Of a stretch of 64,000 nucleotides of DNA, positions 22,438 through 33,904 are shown piece by piece. The position numbers and the translations under genes are program-made. Under the pieces are notes generated by a model, which saw nothing but the letters and a program-made list of their open reading frames with translations, did not search any database and was not told where the DNA came from. The stretch's first letter is position 1, and the number at the start of each line of letters is the position of its first letter. The DNA is from Tenebrio molitor (lineage: Eukaryota > Arthropoda > Insecta > Coleoptera > Tenebrionidae), in assembly GCF_963966145.1 (NCBI RefSeq), contig NC_091052.1, forward strand, positions 19,902,001-19,966,000, in the 5' to 3' direction.

Positions 22438-22439
22438 TA

Positions 22440-24503
22440 CAGGGTGGTCCAACACTTGCCATTTTTGCGATTACGCGGTTTATAATTATCGAAAAAATTT
22501 TACGCTTGGCTAGGAAGAGACACACATGGAGCTATAAGCCTGTCCCATTATTTTATTTATTACACTAGTTTACACGGTATCTGTTGCCTCAGATTTGTTT
22601 GCCGTTTCCGAGTAATTTTTGTCTGCTGTTGCCGAAAATGCTTCTAGTTTTTTTTCTATCAGCTCTAGTTTTTGATTTACAAATAACCCATACTTTTGTT
22701 AGTGCAAGCAGATTTTTCTCTTTCAATCGTGAAGCTAACGATTCAGAGGCTTGTTTTGAGAGGTTCAAATCTCTTGCGAGATCATTGTTGCATTTCTGTT
22801 ACATCCAACTATACCCACGAAGGTCTGGACGGGTGGTTACACCCCCACCCTTATTTTTCGTAGAACTAGGTAGTATATAAGATGTAAAATTTGTAAATAG
22901 TAGAGACTTAGACTTAGATAGCAGATTTAGATTAGAAACCAGTAAGAGACAAATAATGCGCTCAACAAAAGTGATAGTAATTTTTTCTCTCGCAACAAGA
23001 CAAGAATAAAGACGTCTTCCACAAAACGTCCAATTCTGTTGCAACAACCCAACACAAAACAAAGGGGTTACAGTCCTAACAATCATCGAGCTCGTTTTGT
23101 GAAAATCGTTGAGGTGTTGATGGTGAATAGTCAAATTTAGAATCGTTTTCTGATCTTGTTGCTGAAAAATCGTCATCTACTGAAGTTTGTAAAATTTTCT
23201 CAGCAGTGAAAGGAATCGACGGAACTGAAACATCACCTGAATTTTGTGGGAAGCTTTACAGACGTAGGAGCACTTGGATATTCCCATTTATGGCGATTTT
23301 TTGATTTATACCCTTCACATTGCAACTGCAAAAATAACAATCATCTGAATGATTTTTGGGTTCTCGCCATATTGCTGGAATTCCAAATTTAAAGGTACTT
23401 CTTTTACCTCTGTTCCACAGTCTTAAGTATTCGACACACGATTTACATACACAATTAGGAGCCCACGACTTGTTATTTTTATCCAAAGGTATGGCAAAGT
23501 ACAAAAAGTAGGCACTTATGACAAAATCAGAAATTGTTTCCCTAGATTTTCCAAAGTATACTGGCCACATATGTAGCAGAAATGTTGCGGATCGTTGAAG
23601 CAAAACCTTCTTGAAGAACTCATTCCAACTGCACTTCCGTTAATAGTCGTACAAAGTGATCAGTGATCAAAATATGTATACCGAAACATTATGTGAAGTA
23701 ATATTCGAAAAAATCACAAAAACTAGAGCTGTTGATAAGATTCTGACGGCAGATATAAAAAAAAGAGCCTAAAAAGCTTTCATATTCAGCCATTAAATTT
23801 GCGGCAACAGACAAAAAGTGAAATTTTGTAAACTAGTGTTATCAATCGGAGGAAGTAAGATTAACAACACTCCATCGCCAAACTGCAGGTACTTACCCTG
23901 TCAGGGCCGAATTCGACTATTCGAATTGCCTAGCAATTTCGGCAAACACTCTGAAGAAATTTTCAAATAAATTATGTAATGACTAATGAAGTTGAAATTA
24001 TTCAATACTCAGTTTTCTAAAATATTCATTTTTCATTTAAAGAAAAATGCTTTACGGATGAAAAGTTGCTGCGAATCGTTTCTATAATACACTGGAATTT
24101 CACCAGTACTGACCTGAAAAATGGTTTCGGGGGAGCCGACAGCCCTCCGTCAAAAATATTTATCAGCTCTACCATAAACGGTCTTAGATTCCAGCTTTCT
24201 TTAACTTGATACTTGATCACAATTTTGATTACATATGTATTACCAAATTATAATTTAAAATCGGAAATGGATCAATCAAAAACGTGAGGAGTTCTGTAAC
24301 TGGTAGAGAAAAAAAACTTTCAATATTTGGACCAATTTGTATTAAATCGCTATAAAGTTAGCTCCATCACACAAATTTAATTGAAAAAAGTTGGTCATGC
24401 TCAATCATAGAATATTAATTGTAAATTTTGCCTACCGAGTTTCAGAATTTTTGGACTACTATTAAATGTGTAATCGCAAAAATAGTAAGTGTTGGACCAC
24501 CCA
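22440..24503 (-). mobile_element. 2-kb TIR element carrying a cysteine-rich gene remnant
   Basis: The left end CAGGGTGGTCCAACACTTGC and right end AAGTGTTGGACCACCC are inverted, and the match extends into CATTTTTGCGATTA. The left side is flanked by TA; the right flank has drifted. A protein-family remnant lies inside on the minus strand at 23076-23624. No DDE transposase is recognised. Confidence 0.75.
23076..23624 (-). pseudogene. Cys-rich insect family copy, frameshifted
   Basis: On the minus strand an ATG at 23624 opens MSSSRRFCFNDPQHFCYICG. A frameshift is followed by SAYFLYFAIPLDKNNKSWAP, then CVCKSCVEYLRLW, FGIPAIWREPKNHSDDCYFC and, after another shift, STPQRFSQNELDD and a stop. The CYIC, CxxCVExLR, WREPxNH and DCYFC motifs mark a widespread uncharacterised arthropod family with probable zinc-binding cysteines. 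The function is unknown. At least two frameshifts make this copy dead. Confidence 0.75.
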
Positions 24504-24599
24504 CATTTTTTTTTTATTTTCAAAGTCTCTGGTTCACAAATTACTATATGAAATAGTGAAAGCTGAAAGAGGGCAGAAAGTTTTTTAGTTAAGCATTTA

Positions 24600-24901
24600 T
24601 AGTATTGCCGTTATAACTTTTTATCTGCTCCGCCCACTAAAATTGACCAATCAGAATCAAAGCCAGATTCAATCTGTACAACTTTTCATCACATTTGCCA
24701 CGTAAAAAAGTTAAGGTTAGAATTTTGCTGTCACGTCCACAATTATTGTTTTAGGTTCTAAAAAATAAAATGTCATTAAGACAATTCGAATGTCAGAAAT
24801 TTTTACTGTGTAAATCAGATCATCTTAACAACCTATTTGATTGGTAACTAAGAAAATGAAATGGGCGGGGCAGATAAAATGTTACGTTGTCCTTAGTATA
24901 A
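24600..24901. mobile_element. Decayed MITE with TTTTATCTGC(T/C)CCGCCCA ends
   Basis: AACTTTTTATCTGCTCCGCC near 24626 pairs with GGGCGGGGCAGATAAAATGT near 24865. Outer TAGTATTGCC and TCCTTAGTATA are weakly inverted. Non-coding. Confidence 0.6.
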
Positions 24902-25023
24902 TACCAAATAAGAAAAACAAAATTTTTATTACAATTTTAAACCAATTACCTAGGTAATAACTAATAACTGTCCTGCTTTTAATTTATGCTTTTAGTTTAT
25001 TATTTAGGTAAGTTACAAACAAT

Positions 25024-25091
25024 AAAACGCCATTAATGTCAGAAGTGACAGTTAATAATAAATTAATATTGGGCATTTGTTTCAAAAAGGC
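25024..25091. repeat. 68-bp dispersed repeat (copy 1)
   Basis: AAACGCCATTAATGTCAGAA through TTTGTTTCAAAAAGG recurs at 56640-56707 in the same orientation with only a few differences. No TIRs are seen. Confidence 0.8.
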
Positions 25092-25530
25092 GGCACATTA
25101 CTATTTTTTTCCAAAGCTGTGCATAAATACCAAAATCACCGGAGGAGCTCGTAGCAGCGGATTTTTCGTAATAATTTGAGACAAATAAATAATGCAATTA
25201 TGTCGAGACTCCAGAGTTGTTTCAACTAGGACGGTGATGAAGTTTTGCAAAACAATTTCCTTGTGTTGTGGTTTATTAAATTTATAGGTAGGAGCTAGAA
25301 ACAAAATAAATTACGATAACCGTACTGGTACTGAGTTTATTAATAACATCTGTCAGTAGGTTGTCAGTCACCTTGGAATTTTTGCCATTATTAAGTTTCT
25401 TAATATGTATCTCAATGAACCATGTTTTATGTTTGTTCAAAAGATAATACAGGGTACAGAGTTTTGGAAAATCTCCAAAGTTGTTGTGCAGACAACAATT
25501 TAATCAACTGTAACAACTAACAACCATGTA

Positions 25531-25792
25531 CAGTTGCGGCCAAATAAAACTGGGCAGCAATTTTTTCTATTGTAAATCGGAATCAAATATTAAATCACCT
25601 GAAAAATCATCTCCTAGGAGATAACATAAAAAACTATTTTTCAAATTGACATCATGCTTCACTGTTATGTTGTGCCACAGGTATGAGTATCTGGTTACTA
25701 GAGAAACTTTTATTTTAAAAGCTTGAATTACCAAAATTTATGAAGATGACATAAAATGTCAATTAGTGGTCGCTTTTATTTGGCCGCAACTG
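25531..25792. mobile_element. MITE, CAGTTGCGGCCAAATAAAA ends
   Basis: The left end CAGTTGCGGCCAAATAAAAC and right end CTTTTATTTGGCCGCAACTG are inverted and flanked by TA (25529-25530, 25793-25794). The GCGGCCAAA core resembles the Tc1-like ends at 7341 and 51924. The next element begins 4 bp further on. Confidence 0.85.
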
Positions 25793-25796
25793 TACC

Positions 25797-26045
25797 TACT
25801 ATTCCGGACACGGAATCTTGGCCAACATTTTTTAGACATTTAAAAAAAATGATGTAAACCAACCATTAGAGTCATTAATAAATATCAATTATTAAAAATC
25901 ACTTTGAAGTTTTTCTTGTGACATCAAAAAAGCAGGGAAATGGCATTATCGAGTCAAAAGTTGGGTTATATTCAATAAAGGCCAGTTCACACATATTTGT
26001 CAGTTAAATGTCAGTTATGGCCAAGATTCCGTGTCCGGAATAGTA
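25797..26045. mobile_element. MITE, family A (complete copy)
   Basis: The ends TACTATTCCGGACACGGAAT and the inverted ATTCCGTGTCCGGAATAGTA extend inward as CTTGGCCA. The right 110 bp match window bases 64-176. Non-coding. Confidence 0.88.
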
Positions 26046-26399
26046 CAATTACTATTGTTACTCCTGGCGCAGATTCAATACTTGACACTGGAACTGGACA
26101 GTTGGAGAAGGGAAGCCAAAAGCCATCCCAAAGTGCAAGTGCAAGTGCAATTAAAAAAAAAAATGTTGACTATCATCTGTCAGAAACAGAACTCAAGAAC
26201 AAAATATTGGATCAATTCGAATTGTAGCCCATTTAAAACGATTTTGTTTGACACATCATTTATTAAAATCGTATGAAAAGTAAGGAATTTACAGCACGAA
26301 AGATTTTTCATAATACACCCGGTATGTGATAAACTGAAAAACGTCATGGATAACAACAAAGAACATCTAGGTAGTTAAAGTAGTAACTCTTCGAAGAAG
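26046..26399. other. Spacer with a short unrecognised frame
   Basis: A frame to 26227 includes a tandem AGTGCA hexamer (three copies near 26135) and the segment DYHLSETELKNKILDQFEL. No family is recognised and it has no start codon of its own after the MITE. It may be part of the adjacent Tc1 debris or chance. Confidence 0.25.
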
Positions 26400-26983
26400 T
26401 TTATTCCCAACAAGAAGTTGCCTGAAGATTAGCCAAGTGAACGATTTGTTCAATGTGCCATACAATAACTGGAACTTTGGTGGTGGACCAGTAATGGTTT
26501 GGGATGGAATCACTCTTGAAGATCGTACCAACTTGGTGGTTGTAAACAGAGGTTCAATGACCACAGTAAGATATAGGGATGACCCAATAATCCCTATGTT
26601 TGAACCAGTTGGGGTTATACATAGACCAGGATTTGTCTTTATGCATGATAATTGATAATGCTCAACCGCATATTGCGAATGTTGAACGGCAGGAGCTTGT
26701 TGCGGCTAACATCAATGTTTTAGAGTGGCCACCGCGAAGTCCTGATCTTAATCCAATAGAACATCTCTCAGACAACTTTGACAGAAAGATCAGAGCTCAC
26801 GAAAATCTTCCCCTCACATTGCACAAGCTATCCATTAGTTTACAAGAAATTCATCAAAAGGAGGTTGCTGCATTAATCAAAGTATGCCTTCAAGAATTAC
26901 AGCTTGTATACGAGCAACAGCTGGGCACACTCGTTATTAACACTGAATTTAATCAATATTTATTATTTACTTTCTTTTCCTAA
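26400..26983 (+). pseudogene. Tc1-family transposase C-terminal half
   Basis: GGGPVMVWDGITLED leads into GFVFMHDN. A 7-bp duplication (GATAATT) shifts the frame, and the protein resumes as DNAQPHIANVERQELV then WPPRSPDLNPIEHL. The second catalytic Asp and the final Glu are separated by 34 residues, the Tc1 DD34E spacing. The first catalytic Asp and the DNA-binding half are absent, and stops lie upstream. No TIRs were found. Confidence 0.9.
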
Positions 26984-27232
26984 TTGTTAAAATGTTGAAA
27001 TAGGTATAGTTATAAGTTCAATAAACAGTTCCAAATTCCTTAAAATGATCATAAATGACAATGGCAATAAATATAATTCAATATTCTCATGTAACTTTTA
27101 AATGTTATTGTACCAACACCCCAATTGACATTGAATACACATATGGGAATACTGCTGAATTTTGATCTAGAGGAAGATGAAAAGTTGTATTAAATTTTTT
27201 AATTATTCCACAGAACGTAAAATAGTATAATA

Positions 27233-27512
27233 TTATGATACGAGTCTTATAAGAAGCTTTTTGTAGCACGCACGAGGGACGATGAGCATGCGAGGAGTGC
27301 CATGAAGGAGTAAGTAAACGAGATATAATACTCGTACATTATTTTTTCTATTTTGCAGCGAGTAAAAATTAACAATTTTCAAATTTGGGAAATTTTGTCG
27401 TGGTTGGCAACAAATGTCATATTGTTTGGAAGATTCAAATTTCAATTGTTATTAACAAATTAAAATGAGCGAAGACAATGTTGTATGTACCCCACCAGAA
27501 ATACGAGATTAG
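27233..27512 (+). mobile_element. Hairpin plus truncated recombinase-like start (copy 1)
   Basis: The hairpin from ATTATGATACGAGTCTTATA resembles 13861-13985, with apex ACGATGAGCATGCGAGGAG. TTTTTTCTATTTTGC follows near 27345, then TTTTGTCGTGGTTGGCAACA, and an ATG at 27465 opens MSEDNVVCTPPEIRD before a stop at 27512. The order and the TPPEIR motif parallel 45083-45476 and 45844-46233. A Crypton-like tyrosine recombinase origin is proposed from family memory. Confidence 0.5.
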
Positions 27513-27575
27513 GGTTAGTCGAACTACCCAAAACACGTCTAATGTAACGGTAACGACTAATGTTTACAACTATTG

Positions 27576-27761
27576 TACAGCGTGATCAACAATGACTGAG
27601 TCTGTTGGCAATGAAACAATTGAAAATACTGGACAATAAAAACATTCTTGGTAATGCAGGTTATGTTTATACTATTACAAAAATTAACCTTCATTGGTAA
27701 ATTTTAAATTTGCCAAATTTCATTGTCACCAACAGACTCAGTCATTCTTGATCACTCCGTA
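27576..27761. mobile_element. MITE, TACAGCGTGATCA family (copy 2)
   Basis: The ends TACAGCGTGATCAACAATGA and the inverted TTCTTGATCACTCCGTA match 5638-5935, with a shorter interior that retains TTACAAAAATTAACCTT. Confidence 0.85.
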
Positions 27762-28084
27762 TATTCCACGGACGTTTATTTTGACATTTCATTTTGAACC
27801 TTGAAAAAGTAAATTGCACTAACTTTGTTTCAAAACGTGAATTTTTATTACAGCGGGCAAAATAGGTTTCGTAATAGCTAAACTGCTTATTTTTCCATTT
27901 CAATTTTGTTCTACAGGTTTTGCCTATTTTAAATAAGTTTATCATTATCATGTTACTTCTTTTACAACTTTTAAGAATATGTGTTTTTGCCCATTTACTG
28001 TAGGTACTTTGTCTTTTCTGAATTAGAAAATGTATGTATTTGTCGTTTTCGAAATAAAAATGTTTAGTTAATAGTAGGTATTAT

Positions 28085-28170
28085 TCAATGAGCAGATAAT
28101 GATGGCTATTACTCATGAGGATGATTTTTCATCTGCGCGAGTAATAGCCCTTATCCGCGAATAGAATGCT
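28085..28170. repeat. Imperfect hairpin near a TTTTTCTACG motif
   Basis: GCAGATAATGATGGCTATTACTC pairs imperfectly with GAGTAATAGCCCTTATCCGC. ACTTTTTCTACGAC follows at about 28172. The layout resembles the hairpin family, but the apex is weaker and no peptide follows. Confidence 0.5.
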
Positions 28171-28525
28171 ATACTTTTTCTACGACTATAAAGAGAAATT
28201 GATAAATAAGTTTCATTATTAGACAAACTGAAACCGACGTTTTAAAATTATTACTTTGTATACTTGATATCATTGCATTAAAATTTGCGACTGGACTTCA
28301 TAAACAAGTTGTTATGATATTTGCAGTGAGTTTTGAAACTATTATTCAAGGGGCTGTGGATAATGAATCCTGTTATCCAATGAAAAACATTTTAATAATG
28401 ACACATGAATTTAGCTGTTAAATTCAATTTATTAAAGAATACACAACCACATTATAGTTATACACCAGAAAGTTGTTTGGAAAATGATAATGATAATATT
28501 TTGATAGAACAGTTTTAACTGACAG

Positions 28526-29505
28526 TCATATTAAGCATAACAGACCAGACATTATAATTTTAAATAAACAACAAAAGCAAGCATATCTTTTAGATATATC
28601 TGTTCCAAATTCACATAATATAACACAGACATATAACACAAAAATTAATAAATATTTAGAGCTCTCCGTTGCTATGAGAAATCTTTGGTGTTTAGAAAAA
28701 ATTTCGATTTTACCACTTGTAATTTCAGCAACGGGAATAGTACCGCAATCTCTTTTTAAAAATTTAAAAATTCTGGATTTAGGTAACACATTGGTAGTTG
28801 AAATTCAAAAAGGTATATACTATCCCTCCGCCACCCGGCGGCACAGCAATTTTGGCGGAGTACATACACTATTACGGATATTACTATCAAGTAATAGTGC
28901 AGTGCTTATCAACATAATTACCAGCGTCTCGCCTCCGCATTTTGACTTTGTTGTGTATTATGTTCTGTGTCAATGTTAAGGAATTTCCTCACGATATGAC
29001 ATGAGTATAATAATATACCTTTTTGAATTTCAACTACCAATTTGTTCTCTAAATCCAGAATTTTTAAATTTTTAAAAAGAGATTGCGGTACTATTCCCGT
29101 TGCTGAAATTATAAGTGGTAAAATAGAAATTTTTTCTAAACTCCAAAGATTTCTCATAGCAATGGAGCGCTCTAAATATTTATTAATTTTTGTGTTATAT
29201 GTCTGTGTTATATTATGGGAATTTGCAACAGCTATATCTAAAAGATATGCTTGCTTTTGTTGTTTATTTAAAATAATAATGTCTGGTCTGTTATGCTGAA
29301 TGTGAATGTCAGTTATACTCATGTCACATCGTGAGGAAGTTCCTTAACATTGACACAGAACATAATAAAACACAACAAAGTCAAAATGTGGAGGCGAGAC
29401 GCCGGTAATTATGTTGATTAGCACTGCACTATTACTTGATAGTAATATCCGTAATAGTGTATGTACTCCGGCAAAATTGCCGTGCCGCCGGGTGGTGGAG
29501 GGTTC
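28526..29505. mobile_element. Non-LTR retrotransposon 3' end with inverted self-insertion
   Basis: The plus-strand frame from 28526 (HNRPDIIILNKQQKQAYLLD, then MRNLWCLEKISILPL and ATGIVPQSLFKNL) is the C-terminal, restriction-endonuclease-like part of an R2/R4-type retrotransposon protein. It breaks at about 28817. A second copy, on the minus strand (29322 down to about 28818), carries the same frame plus its 3' UTR ending in GCCGCCGGGTGGCGGAGGG. The first copy's own 3' UTR resumes at 29314-29505. The minus copy therefore inserted into the plus copy. Confidence 0.8.
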
Positions 29506-31089
29506 AGATGACAGTATTAGACAATAGGAGTAGAAAAAATATATAAAGATTTTAAAATTTTAGTTGTTATTAATTAAAGATTTGCAAGGTGTCACTGTAT
29601 GAAAGTAACAAAGAAAGTAATTATGGTATGTAACATGAGCAAAGTAATTTAGTAAAGTAAAAATTACTTGTGATTATTTATGTGTGTGCAACATAGGTGA
29701 AATTTTACAATACTTGTTCTTTGAAAGCCAAGCTAACAAAAGTTATAGCTTTAAGCTCAACTCTTTTTAGTTAGAAAGTGAAAACATTGGTACAAATATT
29801 TGTTTCTGGTCATAAATCTTTACGATCTTTAGAATAGGTAAACAAATATAAAAATGAAATAATGTGGAAAGTAGAGACTTTCTCTGTTAAGATAAATTTC
29901 ATGTAATTATCTGTTTATGAAAAACGAACCTAGCAATTGATGCTCAGTTAAAATTTTGCTTTGTTGTTGTATTCATAATTTTTGTGTAAAATGTAGATAT
30001 AAAAACAATGATTGAATTGTGAGTTTTCCTATAAAATTTGAAATTTTATTCTACACGATACCAATATCATTATCAATCTGATTATTTTTGGCCATCCAGT
30101 TGACTTACTATTAATGCGACGTCAACTATTTCTGGTTCCTCATGAATATATCTCCTGACATTTTCCTATTAAAGAGGTAACGATAAATTTCTGGAAATGT
30201 TCAGGGTTCGTAGGCCGTATCTTGACGTCACCGTGAAGTAGGTGCTAGTCTCTCCAAAATACCGACCCACCAGAAACTACCATGTGGTCGAAACCCCATA
30301 TGCAGAAAGTGGAAACTTGCTCACCTGATCGTAGGTTGCAATCACCCAAAATAGGCGCATGCCGGTAATTGCGCACTGGAAAAGCATAACTAAATACTTA
30401 TACAACTAACCACATTCACTAACACATTGTAAAATGTAAGTTGCTTAATGTTTATCCTAATGCCGAGACCGCATTTTTGTGAAATGGACAAGGATGTGGT
30501 TCGTTTGTTTACATCAATGTTTATTAAAAATGCGTTTTAAGGGTTGTGCAAAAATGTGTGAAAGTAAACGTAGGATGGGTTTTCATGCCTTGCTTCCCAC
30601 ATGGATAAATAAATCATATTAATTATACATCTTCCAATTTCGTTATTAATAGATTTCTTAAAGCACACATCCTACTGTCTAATTCTCTGTACGAAATTGT
30701 GAACATTTCGTTGCTACATTTACCTTTTAATTAACAACAATTTTTAACATTAACCAAATTTTCATAAAAATTCCTGTCTGTTTTCACGTATTTTTTAAAT
30801 TTACAGCTTGTCGTACTTCAGATGAAGACGGTCTGATATTTTTGTTTTATTTAAATATTCAGGAGTAGAAATTTAATTTTTTTGTAGTCGTAGAACTTCA
30901 TGAGTTGCATCTTTGAAGTACTCTGTTGAATTATAAGTTGTAAACCCAGTCGCAGTTGACTGGCGATTTTCGATATTTTTTTTCACAATGAAGTTATTAT
31001 CAGAAATTATTCAGAATCCATTTCTAATACCTTGAAGTTTGAAGTGAGTTTTAACGCAAAATTGCGTTTTAATTTATTTAGTGATTTTC
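29506..31089. other. AT-rich intergenic, nothing recognised
   Basis: A GC-richer patch at 30.19-30.38 kb has a GGTTCGTAGGCC word like a polymerase III B box, but no A box or cloverleaf fits. Nothing else is seen. Confidence 0.3.
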
Positions 31090-31091
31090 TA

Positions 31092-31622
31092 CTGGGTGCC
31101 CCAAAATTCGCAGAACAACGTAGTAGTACGTTGTTAAGTAGTCATTAAGAGATCAGGTAAAAATGTTTAAAAAAATCAATCTTCTTTTTTGTAGAAGATA
31201 TGGACCTATGTTACATTAAATGTGGCAACATTTAAAAACATTCTATGCATCCCAATAGTCTGCAAATATTTCATTTTTGTTGTATCCTTGGAAATGAGAG
31301 GGAAAAATCAAAGCCGTGTTGCCGTACGCTATTTGAGGTAAAACGAACGTACAATTACTACTTGAAAATGCTGGAAATAATGGAGAAAATAATTGCAAAC
31401 CTGATCACAATCGTTCAAAATTATTAGGCCACTGGCTAGTAAAAGACAAATAGTCAAAATCTTTTTTATTATTTGAAATAAATGAGATCATAGCTGCACC
31501 TTTTGGGCTTCCATATCTTCAAATCTAAGAGGTATAGAATTTTTTTATTATTTTTCTCGTTATTTTCTAACATGAATTGACATTACCTCATTGAGTTGTT
31601 CCGCGAATTTTGGGGCACCCAG
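31092..31622. mobile_element. TIR element, CTGGGTGCCCCAAAATTCGC ends
   Basis: The left end CTGGGTGCCCCAAAATTCGC and right end GCGAATTTTGGGGCACCCAG are exact inverted copies flanked by TA, and GGAACAAC continues the match with one change. 531 bp, no recognised transposase. Confidence 0.88.
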
Positions 31623-31624
31623 TA

Positions 31625-32535
31625 TAGTTCAACGATTCAGTATCATCATTTGTGTTTCATGATCTGTTACAATTTTTATTTGTTGAATAAAGCATTAACG
31701 ATTAATTGATTTTTTTGCTTAAATTTATTTTTCATAAATTCTTTCGTTTCCGCGGCATTTTATTCAGAACTGAAACTTAAAACTTGCGCTGCTGGTGGAC
31801 TGGATAACATTATTTAAAAAATAAAAATTGGAATTGCATTGCATTGCATTCAAACGCGGTTCATAATGTCAAAATTGGGTTCTGAACTAGTGAATTACTT
31901 TTTCGGATAATTTCTTTTGATATTTCTGTTGCGAAGCAGATAAATAGAAAATTATTTGAATAAAAATAAGATTATCATAATCAACATCAAAATCTGAACT
32001 TTTGCTGACAACAGACACATTTAATGATATGAAAAAAATATTGATGTTGCATCATTCATTTCAATTGTATGTACATACCTACCCTGTGCTAAAAGATTTT
32101 TAGTAAGAGCACTTCTTATTTTAGAAGTATTTATAGAAGAACTACAACTGAGTGTTATGTATGTATTATAAAATATGTACTTAAAAAAAATTCTTAAGAA
32201 GTGTTGAACTCCTTAGTACATGAGAATTGAATCTAGTAAATAAGAGAATTTAAAAATTAGAGCCTTTGAAGAAATAACAACGAAAGGAAGTATAAGGTTC
32301 CAGAGAAAAGTTAACACTCAAAGACTGATCGAAATAATTTTGTTTTAAAGTTTATTGAAAGATTAAATATAATAATTATTATAAACTGTTTTATTTTTTA
32401 AATGTTACGTTTTTGTAGAATTAAATAAATACTAAATCTGTGTTAATCAGCGAAAGATTAACGATTAATAGGTATATGTGTAGTTAATGAATGTTGTAAG
32501 ATGTTACAAGAGCTTTTTAATGTATTTTTGATAAA
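31625..32535. other. AT-rich intergenic, nothing recognised
   Basis: Includes a GCATT pentamer run near 31835. No conserved frame or termini. Confidence 0.3.
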
Positions 32536-32538
32536 TTA

Positions 32539-32770
32539 ATGAACTTTGTAGGGAAATTCAAATACTACCCGTTACGCCGAATTGGTAGTACAAATGCGCC
32601 CCGCTACTACCCTCGTGGTGTCGCTAGTAGTACCTTGCGGCACTACGCTCCGTCACAGCCCCCATTGGTCAAACGTTCCCGCCGACGCCACATCATCGAG
32701 GGGACGCCAACCGTCGTCAAAACGGCGCCAATCGACACCTATAAAACATCGACACCCAGCCGGAATTCAC
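32539..32770 (+). mobile_element. GC-rich retroelement-like fragment (tentative)
   Basis: TAGTACAAATGCGCCCCGCT and ACCTATAAAACATCGACACC parallel TAGTACCGAAGCGCCCCGTA and GCCTATAAAAGAGATGCGCC at 10.17-10.32 kb. It is strongly GC-rich against its flanks. Its frame (RRIGSTNAPRYYPRGVASST) is not recognised. Confidence 0.4.
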
Positions 32771-33902
32771 AAGAAGTTTTGCTTCCGCTGGGACTCAACT
32801 TGTCTAACCTCTCTCCTAGATACACTGCTTACTTTTTGTGACTTGTACATATTTAGATCTTTGTTAAAAAAAACAGCGATTATATTAAATCTTAGAACTT
32901 TTAATATCAAATAATTTATTAGAAGCATTTTGAGACATTATGTTACAACATAGTTTTTATTAGAAATTCATGCCATCACTACAGAGTACAGAGTCAATTT
33001 TGCTTTCATATTTTTACAGATTACTTAATAGCAGTGATTTGTATGTTTCCTAAAGAAGATTTGGATGTGTCATATTTTAAATTTCCAAGTGAGCATTATA
33101 CACGGGTAGGATGCCTTTTGTTTGTAAGTTTTATTTATATGATTTGTCTATTGTGCCTTCAGGTAACTACCAGACTGATATTTTTAACTTATCCCATCAT
33201 TATAAAATTACATACATCAAATACTACTTTTTATGAGATGATAATTTAATAGTTAGGTGAATAGTTTATGAATGACATTACTCAACGTTCGTGTTATAAC
33301 ACGTTACAAATCAATCGGCGATAACACAACGAATTAGTAACTCGTAGTACGCCTTATTCATTACCTAGTAAATCTCCTTTTTTCTGTCTTAATAGCAATC
33401 ATGCGTATACAAAGAGCGATCAAATTAATTTGTAATCGAGTTATCCATGAATCCGAAATCGTATGTCTTCAAATTATCAAGTACTGACTACGAAAATTGT
33501 TAATATGAAATGAAATAAAGTACCTATGTAAAGTGATACTTGTCAGCGCTACTACATCATGGACTAAACTTGTTGATAGGTATTTGAAGAGCACATTTCA
33601 TTTGTGCTTTGTCATTTAGGTACTTTGTTTATAAGAAGACAGGTCTTACGAAATGTTGAATTGTTATAGTTTTTTGTAAATTGAAGGTTTTAACTACTGT
33701 ATCTAGAATGAGATAACCAAAAATTACCTTCTGGTATACATTCAAAAAAAATTTATATATATTTTTTTTTCAATCAACTTTGCAATTATTACCTATTGTC
33801 ATAATAATAATATGGATGAAAGAAATCATTATTCATTTCATTTACAAAATGATAGGAATAAAAATAAAATACCAAGGAAATAACTACATAGTTAACTACA
33901 TA
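32771..33902. other. AT-rich intergenic, nothing recognised
   Basis: No conserved coding signal or paired termini found. Confidence 0.3.
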
Positions 33903-33904
33903 TA

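Noticed and set aside
22799..23176. 125-residue minus-strand frame as a gene
   Set aside because: The recognisable motifs of the Cys-rich family read in another frame here; this frame is a by-product of its frameshift.
30185..30380. Possible tRNA or SINE with GGTTCGTAGGCC
   Set aside because: No A box at the right distance and no cloverleaf; only a single B-box-like word.
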